Assembly: GCA_017577895.1 (NCBI GenBank) | Contig: PKQY01000008.1 | Span: 1 to 51,634 of the forward strand | DNA from: Bacillota bacterium | GTDB taxonomy: Bacteria; Bacillota; Bacilli; ZCTH02-B2 | Direction: 5' to 3' | Length of the DNA stretch: 51,634 nucleotides | Shown here: one piece after another, positions 8,550 through 17,308 of the stretch | How the letters are laid out: every line of letters starts with the position of its first letter | Position numbering within the stretch: the first letter of the stretch is position 1 | Notes under the pieces: generated by a model | Told to the model about the DNA's origin: nothing | What the model saw: the letters and a program-made list of their open reading frames with translations, nothing else | Database searches by the model: none | Position numbers and translations under genes: made by a program

Positions 8550-9743
8550 TTAAAACTTGATGTCCTTCGGCAAACCCAAGATGCGTTCCGCCACAATGTT
8601 TTTCTGAATTTCCGAGGTACCGCCCTCGATGGTGTGGCCAAAGGCGCGCAAAAACGCATTTTGCCAACTGATGTCGTCCACAGCGTCTTCCTTCCACAAC
8701 GGGCCGTAGGCCCCTTGCAGCGACACGGCATACGCCGTCATCTCCTGGATCAACGTGCCGCTGACCAGCTTGTCCATGGACCCTTCCGGACCCGGATGAC
8801 CCGTCTTCTGCTGCTTCGTCAAGTGCCGGTAATACGTAAACAACGCCGCTTTTGTCCGGGCATAAAAGGACATTAACTGTTGTCGCACAAACGGGTCTTC
8901 GATCAACGGACGACCGTGGCGCTCCAATTTTTTCGTCATGGCCACCAATTCTTCAAACTGTCCTTGCAGGCGAAATACCCAGCGGGCGATGCCGACCCGC
9001 TCATGGCTCAACAAGATCAAGCCGACCCGCCAGCCGTCGCCTACTTCCCCGACAACGTCGGCATCATCCACTTCGACGTCGTTGAAGTACACTTCGTTGA
9101 AATCCCGCTGATCGTTCATCTGATGAATCGGTCGTGTCTCGACGCCCGGCTGATGCATGTCGACGAGAAACGCCGTAATCCCTTCGTGTTTTTTGCCCGT
9201 GTTGTCGGTGCGGGCCAACAAGAAACACCGGTCCGCCACATGGGCGTAGCTGGTCCAAATTTTTTGCCCATTGATCACCCACTTGCCGTTTTTCCGCTCG
9301 GCTCGGGTTTGAATGGAAGCCAAATCAGACCCGGCGTTGGGCTCCGAATACCCTTGACACCAAATTTCCTCGCCGCTCAAAATTTTCGGAACATATTTCC
9401 GGCGCTGCTCTTCTGTTCCGATCTGGAGCAACGTCGGTCCCACCATGTATATCCCGATCACGTTCAACACCGGCGGCGCTTTTACCCGGGCCATCTCCTG
9501 CTCGTACACGACTTCCTCCATCAACGTCGCGCCCCGGCCGCCATATTCCTTCGGCCAAGAGATGCCGGCCCAGCCCCCCTCGTACAACGTCCGTTGCCAT
9601 TGCCGCAAAAACTCTGCCCGTTCGTACGGATCTTCCGGCAGGTCCGTCTTCCCTTCCAGCCACCCTTCCGGCAAATGTTGTTCCAACCATTGGCGCAACT
9701 CCATGCGCATCTTCTCTTCCGACGGCGAAAACGAAAAATCCAT
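8550..9743 (-). CDS. Acyl-CoA dehydrogenase, catalytic FadE-type subunit
   Basis: A 397-residue acyl-CoA dehydrogenase. It has SWPKEYGGRGAT, the FAD/substrate segment YSEPNAGSDLASI, INGQKIWTSYA, and the C-terminal TIEGGTSEIQKNI, which carries the expected catalytic Glu. This type is common in paired FadE systems acting on branched or ring-containing acyl-CoA. It is the first gene of the operon, behind a good sigma-A-like promoter at 9838-9866 and an AGGAGG site nine bases before ATG 9743. The next gene encodes a dehydrogenase-like protein that lacks the base, so the two probably form one enzyme. Confidence 0.9.
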   Translation of the reverse strand: MDFSFSPSEEKMRMELRQWLEQHLPEGWLEGKTDLPEDPYERAEFLRQWQRTLYEGGWAGISWPKEYGGRGATLMEEVVYEQEMARVKAPPVLNVIGIYMVGPTLLQIGTEEQRRKYVPKILSGEEIWCQGYSEPNAGSDLASIQTRAERKNGKWVINGQKIWTSYAHVADRCFLLARTDNTGKKHEGITAFLVDMHQPGVETRPIHQMNDQRDFNEVYFNDVEVDDADVVGEVGDGWRVGLILLSHERVGIARWVFRLQGQFEELVAMTKKLERHGRPLIEDPFVRQQLMSFYARTKAALFTYYRHLTKQQKTGHPGPEGSMDKLVSGTLIQEMTAYAVSLQGAYGPLWKEDAVDDISWQNAFLRAFGHTIEGGTSEIQKNIVAERILGLPKDIKF

Positions 9744-9837
9744 GTCCTCTTTCCTCCTCGCGTCTGATTCGTGTCAAACCATCAACCTTTTCCCAGTTTT
9801 CATTATATGATTTTATTGGGAAATATTCTGTAAATAA

Positions 9838-9866
9838 ATTATAGGCTTTTCCACCAATTTTGTCCA
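9838..9866 (-). promoter_or_regulatory. Sigma-A-like promoter of the acyl-CoA dehydrogenase / Liv operon
   Basis: On the minus strand TGGACA (9866-9861), a 17-base spacer and a perfect TATAAT (9843-9838). The start codon at 9743 is about 85 bases downstream of the expected transcription start. A second TATAAT nearer the gene (around 9810) lacks a -35 at proper distance. Confidence 0.65.
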
Positions 9867-9874
9867 TCCGGTGC

Positions 9875-9919
9875 TCGGCCTGTAGAACAAAAGTTTTGTC
9901 ACCATCGTCTACAGGCCGA
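9875..9919 (-). repeat. Perfect 12-bp inverted repeat with a nested palindrome
   Basis: The arms TCGGCCTGTAGA (9875-9886) and TCTACAGGCCGA (9908-9919) are perfect complements. The 21-base loop contains ACAAAAGTTTTGT, itself palindromic. It lies just after the stop of the EamA transporter and nine bases upstream of the -35 of the next operon. There is no U-run after the stem on the minus strand, so it may be a non-canonical terminator or a regulatory dyad. Confidence 0.6.
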
Positions 9920-9942
9920 AGCGCCTTTGGATCGACACAGAC

Positions 9943-10860
9943 TTACACGCCATCTTGTCTTGCCGCCGGTTGCTGGCTGGTCACCCCAGAAAACTGCCGG
10001 TTGACGAGAAAAATCCCGGCCACGATGAGCCCTCCGCCCATGAGCAAAAACAAACTGACGGTTTCTTTCAAAAACATCACACCCAACAAGACCGACACCA
10101 ATGGGACGAGAAACATGTTGGCGGCCATGCGGCTCGCCTCGCCCCGTTCCATGACGGCAAAATAAAGGACCCAAGCCAGAGAAATGCACACCGCCGACGT
10201 ATACAACAAGGTGAACCAAAACGTGCCCGTCCACGACACGTGGGACCAGTTTTCGAACACGGCACTGAGGCCTAACAAGACGCAGCCGCCGATGACAAAT
10301 TGTCCCGCCAGCAACCAGAGTAAGGACACTTGTCGTTGGACCCGTTTGACGTAAATGGTCCCCACCGCCCAACCGACGGCCGCGCCGAGACCAAACAAGA
10401 TGCCGGCCATCGACAACGAACCGGCCACGCCTTCCCATCCGACGACCAACACGCCGGCGAAACCGAGCAGAAGGCCGATGGTTTTGTTCCACGTCAACCG
10501 TTCCCCTAACCAATGGTGGGCCAGCCAGCCGACGAGAATGGGCTGCAAGTAAATCAACACGGCCGTCAGCCCCGACGGCAAATAATAAACCGAGAACGTC
10601 TGCAGGCCAAAAAAGAGTATGGCCAAAAAGACCGACAACCACAACCAATGGGGCAACAAGCGGCGGGCGTTGACCGCGCCGCCCCAAAGACACGCCGGCA
10701 ACACCAGAAACAACCCGCCCAACAAGGTGCGCAAACCGGCAAAAAAAAGCGGCGGCGCATAGGACAACCCGACTTTCACCGCCGGAAACGCAGAACTCCA
10801 TGAAAGAATCAACAAGCCGTACATGAACAAGAAAAAACGGAAAAACCGGTTGCCGCTCAT
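9943..10860 (-). CDS. EamA/DMT-family transporter
   Basis: A 305-residue membrane protein of the drug/metabolite transporter superfamily, with about ten membrane segments arranged as two EamA repeats. ILSWSSAFPAVKVGL at the N-terminus and the LPSGLTAVLIYLQPILVG motif mark repeat one; repeat two ends in MFLKETVSLFLLMGG. It is probably a metabolite or amino acid exporter; the substrate is unknown. The start at 10860 is preferred over the ATG at 10881 because GGAGTGGGAG stands directly before it. It follows the MDR oxidoreductase on the same strand, separated by a short palindrome CCTGATAAGATCAGG at 10883-10897. Confidence 0.87.
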   Translation of the reverse strand: MSGNRFFRFFLFMYGLLILSWSSAFPAVKVGLSYAPPLFFAGLRTLLGGLFLVLPACLWGGAVNARRLLPHWLWLSVFLAILFFGLQTFSVYYLPSGLTAVLIYLQPILVGWLAHHWLGERLTWNKTIGLLLGFAGVLVVGWEGVAGSLSMAGILFGLGAAVGWAVGTIYVKRVQRQVSLLWLLAGQFVIGGCVLLGLSAVFENWSHVSWTGTFWFTLLYTSAVCISLAWVLYFAVMERGEASRMAANMFLVPLVSVLLGVMFLKETVSLFLLMGGGLIVAGIFLVNRQFSGVTSQQPAARQDGV

Positions 10861-10899
10861 CTCTCCCACTCCATTATCCATGCCTGATAAGATCAGGTC

Positions 10900-11907
10900 T
10901 CACTCTGGAATTTCCAGGACGATTTTGCCGAAATGCTCCCCTTTGTCCATTCGGGTTAACGCCTCACCGGCCGCCGACAGCGGATACTTCCGGTCGATGA
11001 CGGGACGCAACCGGTGTTCACAGTACAGTTCCAACATGCGGGCAAAATCTCGAGGGCTGCCCATGGTCGTTCCCCGGATGTCCATCTGGCGGAAAAACAC
11101 TTGACGCATCACCAATTCCGGGACGACACCGGCCGTCATGCCAAAACTGACGATACGGCCCCCGGGGTTCGTCAGTTCGACAAGCTGGACAAATCCCGGA
11201 CCGGCAATGCCGTCCACCACCAAATCCGCGCCGCCCATCATTTGCCGCAACTGTTTTGTCCAGTCATCCCGCCGGTAATTGACTCCTCCGGCTGCCCCCA
11301 GTTCCATCGCCCGGGCTATTTTCTCATCGCTGCTGGACGTGACAAACACGCGGGCGCCTTTGGCCACCGCCATTTGCAAGGCAAATAAAGCCACCCCGCT
11401 GCCGATGCCCGGAATGAGCACCGTTTCTCCGGGTTGCAGTCGGCCCCGGGTGAACAACGCCCGATACGCCGTCACACCGGCCAGCGGCAGAGCGGCCGCC
11501 TCTTCCCACGTCAAATGTTGGGGTTTCGGAACCACTTGTTCCGCAGGAACGACCACGTATTGGGCGAACGTGCCGTTGGTTGGCATACCTAAAATTTCGA
11601 ATTCAGGACTTGGATGCGCTTCCAAATCCCCCCAGCGCAGACCCGGATTGATGATCACCTCATCGCCGACTTGCACATGCTCTACCCCGTCGCCGCAGGC
11701 CACCACTTCTCCAGCGCCGTCGGACCCTAAAATGACCGGCAACTTCATCCCCCGATACGTCCCGTAGGAAATCCAAACATCACGGCGGTTTAAGGCGGCA
11801 AAGCGCAACCGAATCAACACTTCACCGGCTTGCGGTTGCGGCGTTTCCACATCGACATAACGTACGCTGTGCGGACCTTCCGCCACCGGCAACATGACTG
11901 CTTTCAT
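10900..11907 (-). CDS. Zinc-independent MDR-family alcohol dehydrogenase/quinone oxidoreductase
   Basis: A 335-residue medium-chain dehydrogenase/reductase. The GroES-like N-terminal part has LNRRDVWISYG where catalytic zinc enzymes have a Cys, and no Cys4 structural zinc lobe is present, so it is the zinc-less, quinone-oxidoreductase-like type. The nucleotide-binding fold starts at ALPLAGVTAYRAL and continues with IPGIGSGVALFA. It should use NADPH to reduce quinones or enones; the substrate is unknown. The start ATG 11907 overlaps the comB stop codon by four bases (ATGA). Confidence 0.87.
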   Translation of the reverse strand: MKAVMLPVAEGPHSVRYVDVETPQPQAGEVLIRLRFAALNRRDVWISYGTYRGMKLPVILGSDGAGEVVACGDGVEHVQVGDEVIINPGLRWGDLEAHPSPEFEILGMPTNGTFAQYVVVPAEQVVPKPQHLTWEEAAALPLAGVTAYRALFTRGRLQPGETVLIPGIGSGVALFALQMAVAKGARVFVTSSSDEKIARAMELGAAGGVNYRRDDWTKQLRQMMGGADLVVDGIAGPGFVQLVELTNPGGRIVSFGMTAGVVPELVMRQVFFRQMDIRGTTMGSPRDFARMLELYCEHRLRPVIDRKYPLSAAGEALTRMDKGEHFGKIVLEIPE

Positions 11908-12632
11908 GGCTGTTCCTCCTTCCCCATCTTTTGCAATCGGCCGTCTTTCACTTCCACGATGGTCCTGCTGGCTCCCACGTCGCCCACAAACTGCAATACA
12001 TGGTGCAGCTGGTGACGGGCAAAATACTCCCCGACCCGTCCTCGCGCCAACTGCTCCAACACGTTTTGCCCCGCCATCTCCCGGGCCAGGCGCGCTGCGT
12101 CGTTGAGTTTCACGCCGGTCAGATCCAACCGGCCGACAATTTCACTGGCGCACAAAAAATCTTCGTAGGAAAAATGCCCTTTCGAACCGGCACATATCAA
12201 AAATACGTTGTCATACTCACAGGCATTCAAATAGGCAGCAACCGCCGGCACGTTTCGCAAACACCCCAGCAACAACCGGCCAGCGGCTTCGGCGGCGCGA
12301 ACCGCCCGGGTGCCGTTGGTCGTCAAAAAGATGACGTCTTTGCCGGCCACCCGTTCCGCCGGAAATTCATCGGGAAAAGGGCCGCAGTCGAATTCCGCCA
12401 CTTTCACGCCGTTCTCTTCGCCGCCGGTAATCGGGCTCGACGAAGCCAACTGTTGCCTCAGGCGGCGGGCTTCATCCAAGCTGGCGACCGGAAACACGCG
12501 GGCGGCTCCCCGTTCCACCATGGTCACCATCGTCGTCGTCGCCAACAAGACGTCCATCACGACGGCCACTGCGCCGTTCAAGCGCTCCGGCTGGATTTCC
12601 TCTTTCGTCAACCATACGTGCAACCGTTTCAT
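11904..12632 (-). CDS. comB: 2-phosphosulfolactate phosphatase family protein ComB
   Basis: A 242-residue protein of the ComB family, magnesium-dependent phosphatases acting on 2-phosphosulfolactate. The N-terminal AVVMDVLLATTTMVT, the segment EFDCGPFPDEF and TTNGTRAV, and the later LICAGSKGHFSYEDF are family landmarks. In methanogens this enzyme belongs to coenzyme M synthesis; in Bacillus a relative (YitC) is linked to 3-sulfolactate of spores, which fits a spore former. Upstream are two tandem 14-bp repeats that may be a regulator site. The downstream gene starts inside its stop codon. Confidence 0.88.
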   Translation of the reverse strand: MKRLHVWLTKEEIQPERLNGAVAVVMDVLLATTTMVTMVERGAARVFPVASLDEARRLRQQLASSSPITGGEENGVKVAEFDCGPFPDEFPAERVAGKDVIFLTTNGTRAVRAAEAAGRLLLGCLRNVPAVAAYLNACEYDNVFLICAGSKGHFSYEDFLCASEIVGRLDLTGVKLNDAARLAREMAGQNVLEQLARGRVGEYFARHQLHHVLQFVGDVGASRTIVEVKDGRLQKMGKEEQP

Positions 12633-12649
12633 ACCCCGCCCCCTTCAAA

Positions 12650-12677
12650 CCGAACTGTTGTGACCGGACTGTTGTGA
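12650..12677 (-). repeat. Tandem 14-bp direct repeat upstream of comB
   Basis: On the plus strand CCGAACTGTTGTGA (12650-12663) is followed without a gap by CCGGACTGTTGTGA (12664-12677), with one mismatch. It lies in the short leader between the fabI terminator and the comB ribosome site, so it may be an operator or a slippage duplication. Confidence 0.6.
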
Positions 12678-12704
12678 ATTGTCTAAACATGAAGCCTCAA
12701 CAGG

Positions 12705-12745
12705 CAGAAAAGGGGCTGAATGGACCCTGATATGGCCATTCAGCC
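12705..12745 (-). terminator. Rho-independent terminator of fabI
   Basis: Arms GGCTGAATGG (12714-12723) and CCATTCAGCC (12736-12745) form a perfect 10-bp stem. On the minus strand the stem is followed by CCTTTTCTG. It begins 22 bases after the fabI stop. Confidence 0.8.
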
Positions 12746-12766
12746 TCTTTGAAAAACAATTGTCCC

Positions 12767-13537
12767 CTACATGCCGATGATGTGATAACCGCTGTCCACG
12801 TGAATGACCTCCCCGGTAATGCCCCGGGACATGTCACTGAGCAGAAACACAGCAGTATCGGCCACCTCCGCCGGATCCGTGCCCCGGCGCAGCGGCGCCT
12901 TTTCCTGCATGGTGTGCAACGAAGTATTGAAATTTTTCACGCCCTTGGCCGCCAACGTCCGGATGGGACCGGCTGAAATGGCGTTGACGCGGATGTTGGA
13001 AGGCCCCAGATCGTTGGCCAAATAACGGACGCACATGTCCAAGGCCGCTTTGGCCACACCCATGACGTTGTAGTTGGGCACAACCCGTTCGCCGCCCAAG
13101 TAGGTCATGGTCATGATGCTGCCGCCGGACGTCATCAGCGGCTTGGCCGCCCGGGCCACGGCCACGAGGGAATAGGCGCTGATTTCTTGCGCCAACAGAT
13201 ACCCTTCCCGAGACGTATCCAAAAAGGCCCCTTCCAAATCTTCCGTCTTGGCATACGCCAAACTGTGAACGACGCCGTGCAACTCGCCGAAATGGTCTTT
13301 CAAGCGGGAAAACACCGCTTGGATTTCGTCCTCCTTCGTCACGTCGCACGGCAAAAGGAGGGAGCCGGGCATGTGTTCATCGGTCAGTTCCTGTACGCTT
13401 TTGCCGAAGCGCTCCCCTTGATACGTAAACGCCAAGTTGGCCCCTTCCCGGTGCAATGCCTGTGCAATGGCCCAAGCAATGCTCCGTTTGTTGGCCACCC
13501 CCATGACCAAAATGTTCTTGCCCTGTACTAATCCCAT
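12767..13537 (-). CDS. fabI: Enoyl-[acyl-carrier-protein] reductase (NADH) FabI
   Basis: A 256-residue reductase completing each cycle of fatty acid elongation by reducing enoyl-ACP. The nucleotide-binding start MGVANKRSIAWAIA, LHGVVHSLAYA, and the catalytic Tyr/Lys in YNVMGVAK (Tyr-x6-Lys) are diagnostic for FabI and distinguish it from ordinary SDR enzymes. The C-terminal DSGYHIIGM is also typical. The start at 13537 is chosen because GAGGTG lies just upstream and the sequence MGLVQGKNILVMG aligns with family N-termini; an upstream in-frame ATG at 13579 adds an unlikely extension. It ends in a clear terminator. It is likely the target of triclosan-like inhibitors. Confidence 0.95.
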   Translation of the reverse strand: MGLVQGKNILVMGVANKRSIAWAIAQALHREGANLAFTYQGERFGKSVQELTDEHMPGSLLLPCDVTKEDEIQAVFSRLKDHFGELHGVVHSLAYAKTEDLEGAFLDTSREGYLLAQEISAYSLVAVARAAKPLMTSGGSIMTMTYLGGERVVPNYNVMGVAKAALDMCVRYLANDLGPSNIRVNAISAGPIRTLAAKGVKNFNTSLHTMQEKAPLRRGTDPAEVADTAVFLLSDMSRGITGEVIHVDSGYHIIGM

Positions 13538-13722
13538 AGCCACACCTCTTTTACGAATGCTTCTCGGAAATACTTCCATAGGGCCAGCTTCAAACTTGGG
13601 TACACCAATACGATACCACAGGCAACCATCGCCAACAATGCCAAAGGCATGCCAACCCTGCCACGGTCAACCCACAAAACGCCAAAAAGTCGCCGGGCCC
13701 ATGGCCCGGCATGATCACGCAT
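13528..13722 (-). CDS. Doubtful small membrane protein between pheT and fabI
   Basis: A 64-codon frame fills the gap between the pheT stop and the fabI start and overlaps fabI by ten bases. The middle is hydrophobic (LALLAMVACGIVLVYPSLKL), enough for one membrane span, with basic residues before it. No good ribosome site stands before ATG 13722; a shorter start at the internal ATG preceded by GGCAGGG is possible. I do not recognise the family. It may simply be the untranslated fabI leader. Confidence 0.3.
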   Translation of the reverse strand: MRDHAGPWARRLFGVLWVDRGRVGMPLALLAMVACGIVLVYPSLKLALWKYFREAFVKEVWLWD

Positions 13723-13725
13723 CGA

Positions 13726-16182
13726 TCAGCGCAGCCGGCCGCCCAACCGTTCGCCCAATGCCGCCACCACCTGCTGATGGATGGCATTGACCTCGTCGTC
13801 GGTCAGTGTCCGCTCCGGATGACGGAACACCATGGAAAAGGCCAAGCTCTTCTCCTGAGCGGCCAACGGTTGTCCGCGATAGACGTCAAACAAGGACAGC
13901 CGTTCCAGCCACGGGCCCGCCGCGTCCCGGATGACCGCTTCCACTTCGGCAGCCGGAACCGTCTCCGACACGATGATGGCCAAGTCCCGTTGCACCGCCG
14001 GCTGGGTCGGCACGGGACGATAGTTGACTTCCTGCGCGACGGCCAAGCGGACTAACGCGTCAAAATCCAACTGGAAGGCGTACGCCTCTTTCAGATGGTG
14101 CCGTTCGGACACCGTCGGATGCAATTGCCCCACCACGCCCACCGTCACATCGCCGATTCGGCAGCGGGCGGTGCGGCCAGGATGAAACCCGGTCACATCC
14201 GGCCACGGCTCAAAACATACCGCATCGCCCAGCCCGAGCCAGGCGAACAGATCTTCCAACACCCCTTTGACGAAATAAAAATCCACCGCTTCCGACGCGC
14301 CGCTCCAATGCTGGCGCCATTGCCCCGTACACAATCCGGCCAACGCCCACCGTTCCTCCGGCAGTTCCTTCAAAGGCCATTGGGAGGCGTGGAACGTTTT
14401 CCCTAATTCAAAGACAGCCAAGGAATCGATTTTCCGGTTTCGGTTGTATTCCGCCACATCCAACAAGTGGGGCACCAAGCCCGTGCGCAGGCGGCTCCGT
14501 TCTTCGCTCATAGGCATCTGCAAGACAATCGGATGGGCCGTTCCATGGAGCGGTGCCACCTCGGCCATGGACTGGTCATCGGTCAGCGAATACGTAATGG
14601 CCTCGGTCCATCCCCTGCGGACAAACCAGTGCCGCACTTGGCGGCGCAACCGTTGTTCCCGATTGAGGCCGCCCGGCGTGAGCACCCCTTCCGGCATGCT
14701 GGTTGGAATCCGATCGTAACCGTACAGCCGGGCCACTTCTTCCGCCAGGTCGGCTTCGATGGTCAAGTCACCCCGCCGGGAAGGCACGTGGATCGTCCAA
14801 CCGATTTCCGGTTCGCCGCTGGTCGACCGTTGTTCTTGGTCCGACCACGTCGTATACGTAAAGCCGAGCCGGCGCCAAATGTCCTCGACCGTCGCCGCGT
14901 CCAGCGCGGTCCCCAGCAGTCGGTTGATGCGCGACAACCGCACATCCACTTGCACCGGCGGCTCCTCGACAGCCACTACTTCCACATGCCCAGCATCGGG
15001 TTCGCCGCCGGCCAACTCCACCATCAACTGGGCGGCCCGCTCCAAGGCCGGCAACAAAAATTGTTGGGCCACGCCTCTTTCAAAGCGGTGGCTGGCTTCC
15101 GAACGCAAACCGAGTTTTTGCGCCGTCCGTCGCACACTGACAGGGGCAAACTTGGCCGCTTCCAAGAAAATGGTGGTGGTGGCGTCCGTCACTTCCGAAT
15201 TGGCGCCGCCCATCACCCCGGCCAGGCCGATGGGTTGGTTGCCGTCGGTGATGAGGAGCATCTCCTCATCCAACTCCCGCTCCACGTCATCCAACGTCAC
15301 CAAACGTTCCCCCGGCCGCGCCTTGCGCACGACAATTTCGCCGGTTTCAATGCGATCGGCGTCAAAAGCGTGCAACGGCTGTCCGTATTCCAGCATGACG
15401 TAGTTGGTGATGTCCACCACGTTATTGATGGGCCGCATGCCGGCCGCCATGAGCCGGTTTTGCAGCCATTGGGGAGAAGGGGCGATGCGCACGTTGCGAA
15501 TGACCCGCCCGGCGTACCGCCAACACGCGTCGGGCGCTTCCACCCGCACCGGAAAACGAATGGGGCGATCCGTCTCCTGCAACGACACCGTCGGCAGTTT
15601 CACCGGTCGGTCGAGAATGGCCGCCACTTCGTAGGCGACGCCGATCATGCTCAAACAGTCGGCGCGGTTGGGCGTCAACGCCAGCTCCAGGACCACGTCG
15701 TCCAAGCCGAGGAACGACACCGCCGACTGGCCCACTTCCGCCTCTTCCGGCAAGACGAGGATGCCTTCGGTCTGATCTTTTCGCAACAGCCGATCCGGAA
15801 TGCCCAACTCGGCCGCCGAACAGATCATGCCTTGGGATTCGACGCCCCGCAGCTTGCTCTTCTTGATTTTCACGCCCCCGGGCAGCCGGGCGCCGATGAG
15901 CGCCACCGGCACTTTCTGGCCAGCCGCCACGTTGGGCGCTCCACAGACGATTTGCAACACCTCATCGGTGCCGACATCGACCCGGCAAACGCTGAGCCGA
16001 TCGGCGTTCGGATGTTTCTCCCGTTCCAACACATAACCGACGACGACCTTGTCGATATCCTGGCCAAGCCGCTCGATCGCTTCCACTTCAATGCCGGCCA
16101 ACGTCAACCGCTCTGCCAGCTCCTCCGGCGAGATGCCGTTCAAGTCCACATATTCCTGCAACCATTGGTACGATACCCGCAT
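13726..16182 (-). CDS. pheT: Phenylalanyl-tRNA synthetase beta subunit
   Basis: An 818-residue beta chain of the alpha2beta2 enzyme that charges tRNA-Phe. It begins MRVSYQWLQEYVDL and has the EMAP-type tRNA-binding domain (about residues 40-150), the B3/B4 editing domain, the B5 domain, the catalytic-like core and the C-terminal ferredoxin-fold anticodon-binding domain ending RTLTDDEVNAIHQQVV. The length is usual for bacteria. The start at 16182 has GGAGG seven bases upstream. It follows pheS by 14 bases, so both are controlled by the T-box leader. Confidence 0.97.
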   Translation of the reverse strand: MRVSYQWLQEYVDLNGISPEELAERLTLAGIEVEAIERLGQDIDKVVVGYVLEREKHPNADRLSVCRVDVGTDEVLQIVCGAPNVAAGQKVPVALIGARLPGGVKIKKSKLRGVESQGMICSAAELGIPDRLLRKDQTEGILVLPEEAEVGQSAVSFLGLDDVVLELALTPNRADCLSMIGVAYEVAAILDRPVKLPTVSLQETDRPIRFPVRVEAPDACWRYAGRVIRNVRIAPSPQWLQNRLMAAGMRPINNVVDITNYVMLEYGQPLHAFDADRIETGEIVVRKARPGERLVTLDDVERELDEEMLLITDGNQPIGLAGVMGGANSEVTDATTTIFLEAAKFAPVSVRRTAQKLGLRSEASHRFERGVAQQFLLPALERAAQLMVELAGGEPDAGHVEVVAVEEPPVQVDVRLSRINRLLGTALDAATVEDIWRRLGFTYTTWSDQEQRSTSGEPEIGWTIHVPSRRGDLTIEADLAEEVARLYGYDRIPTSMPEGVLTPGGLNREQRLRRQVRHWFVRRGWTEAITYSLTDDQSMAEVAPLHGTAHPIVLQMPMSEERSRLRTGLVPHLLDVAEYNRNRKIDSLAVFELGKTFHASQWPLKELPEERWALAGLCTGQWRQHWSGASEAVDFYFVKGVLEDLFAWLGLGDAVCFEPWPDVTGFHPGRTARCRIGDVTVGVVGQLHPTVSERHHLKEAYAFQLDFDALVRLAVAQEVNYRPVPTQPAVQRDLAIIVSETVPAAEVEAVIRDAAGPWLERLSLFDVYRGQPLAAQEKSLAFSMVFRHPERTLTDDEVNAIHQQVVAALGERLGGRLR

Positions 16183-16196
16183 GATCCATCCTCCTG

Positions 16197-17249
16197 TCAC
16201 TTCCGGGCAAATTGTTGCAAAAAGCGCATGTCGTTGGTGTAAAAGTGGCGAATGTCTTCAATGCCGTACTTCAACATGGCAATCCGTTCCACACCCATGC
16301 CAAAGGCAAAACCGGTGTACTTTTCCGAGTCGTATCCGGCCACTTCCAGCACCCGGGGATGGACCATCCCGGACCCCAAAATTTCCAGCCAACCGGTGTC
16401 TTTACATACCCGACATCCGTGTCCGCCGCAAATGACGCACGAAATGTCCACTTCCGCGCTCGGTTCGGTAAACGGAAAAAAGCTGGGCCTTAGGCGAATC
16501 TCCACATCGGTGCCAAACATTTCCCGGGCAAAGGCCAACAAGATCCCCTTCAAATCGCTCATGCGGATGCCTTCGTCCACCACCAGCCCTTCCACTTGCG
16601 TAAACAAGTGGGAATGGGTGGCGTCGTCGTCATCCCGCCGGTACACTTTCCCCGGGCAAATGATGCGCACCGGCACTTGGCCGCCTTTTTTCTCCATGGC
16701 CCGAATTTGCACCGGCGACGTATGGGTGCGCAGCAAAATGTTTTCGGTGATGTAAAACGAGTCTTGCATGTCCCGGGCCGGGTGATCCGGCGGAATGTTC
16801 AACGCTTCAAAGTTGTAAAAGTCGGTTTCCACCTCGGGCCCTTCGGCGATTTCAAAGCCCAAACCGACAAAGATGTCCTCAATTTGCTCAATGACCCGTG
16901 ACAACGGGTGCTGGCTGCTGACGGGTTGCCGTTTCCCCGGCAGCGTCACGTCCAGCCGTTCCCGTTCCAGCTGCGCCGCCAAGGCTGCTTCCTTCAAAGC
17001 CTTTTCCTGTTTTTCCAGCTCTTGTTCCCATTCGTCGCGAATGCGGTTGGCCAGCTGACCAATCACCGGCCGCTCTTCCGGCGCGAGTTTTCCCATGCCC
17101 CGCAAAATTTGCGTCAGGGCGCCTTTTTTTCCTAGAAATTGGACCCGCAACTGTTGCAATTCGGCGGGCGTCTGAACGCGGGTCAATTCTGCCGCAAACT
17201 GTTGCCGCAACGATTCCAGTTGTTCGCGCATGACGTTCCCTTCGCTCAT
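16197..17249 (-). CDS. pheS: Phenylalanyl-tRNA synthetase alpha subunit
   Basis: A 350-residue catalytic chain. The N-terminal coiled coil that binds tRNA is followed by class II synthetase motifs, including HPLSRVIEQIEDIF, the motif 2 region KVYRRDDDDATHSH and motif 3 GFAFGMGVERIAML. Three in-frame ATGs lie close together. 17249 is chosen since AAGGAG then stands nine bases in front; the ATG at 17255 is only three bases from it. Expression is controlled by the upstream T-box leader with its own terminator. pheT follows in the same operon. Confidence 0.97.
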   Translation of the reverse strand: MSEGNVMREQLESLRQQFAAELTRVQTPAELQQLRVQFLGKKGALTQILRGMGKLAPEERPVIGQLANRIRDEWEQELEKQEKALKEAALAAQLERERLDVTLPGKRQPVSSQHPLSRVIEQIEDIFVGLGFEIAEGPEVETDFYNFEALNIPPDHPARDMQDSFYITENILLRTHTSPVQIRAMEKKGGQVPVRIICPGKVYRRDDDDATHSHLFTQVEGLVVDEGIRMSDLKGILLAFAREMFGTDVEIRLRPSFFPFTEPSAEVDISCVICGGHGCRVCKDTGWLEILGSGMVHPRVLEVAGYDSEKYTGFAFGMGVERIAMLKYGIEDIRHFYTNDMRFLQQFARK

Positions 17250-17270
17250 GACCATCTGCTCCTTTTGCCA

Positions 17271-17308
17271 AAATACAAAGTCCTCCCATCCACAAGGGAC
17301 GGGAGGAC
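17271..17308 (-). terminator. T-box attenuator terminator before pheS
   Basis: Minus strand GTCCTCCCGTCC (17308-17297) pairs with GGATGGGAGGAC (17291-17280), with one G-T pair, and is followed by TTTGTATTTT. It overlaps the 3' side of the T-box element, as needed for the terminator/antiterminator switch. Confidence 0.9.

Noticed and set aside
14467..16242. A 591-codon plus-strand open frame opposite pheT
   Set aside because: It is the antisense shadow of a certain gene. GC-rich third positions keep stop codons rare on the other strand; the translation is Arg/His/Gly-rich and no ribosome site or domain is seen.
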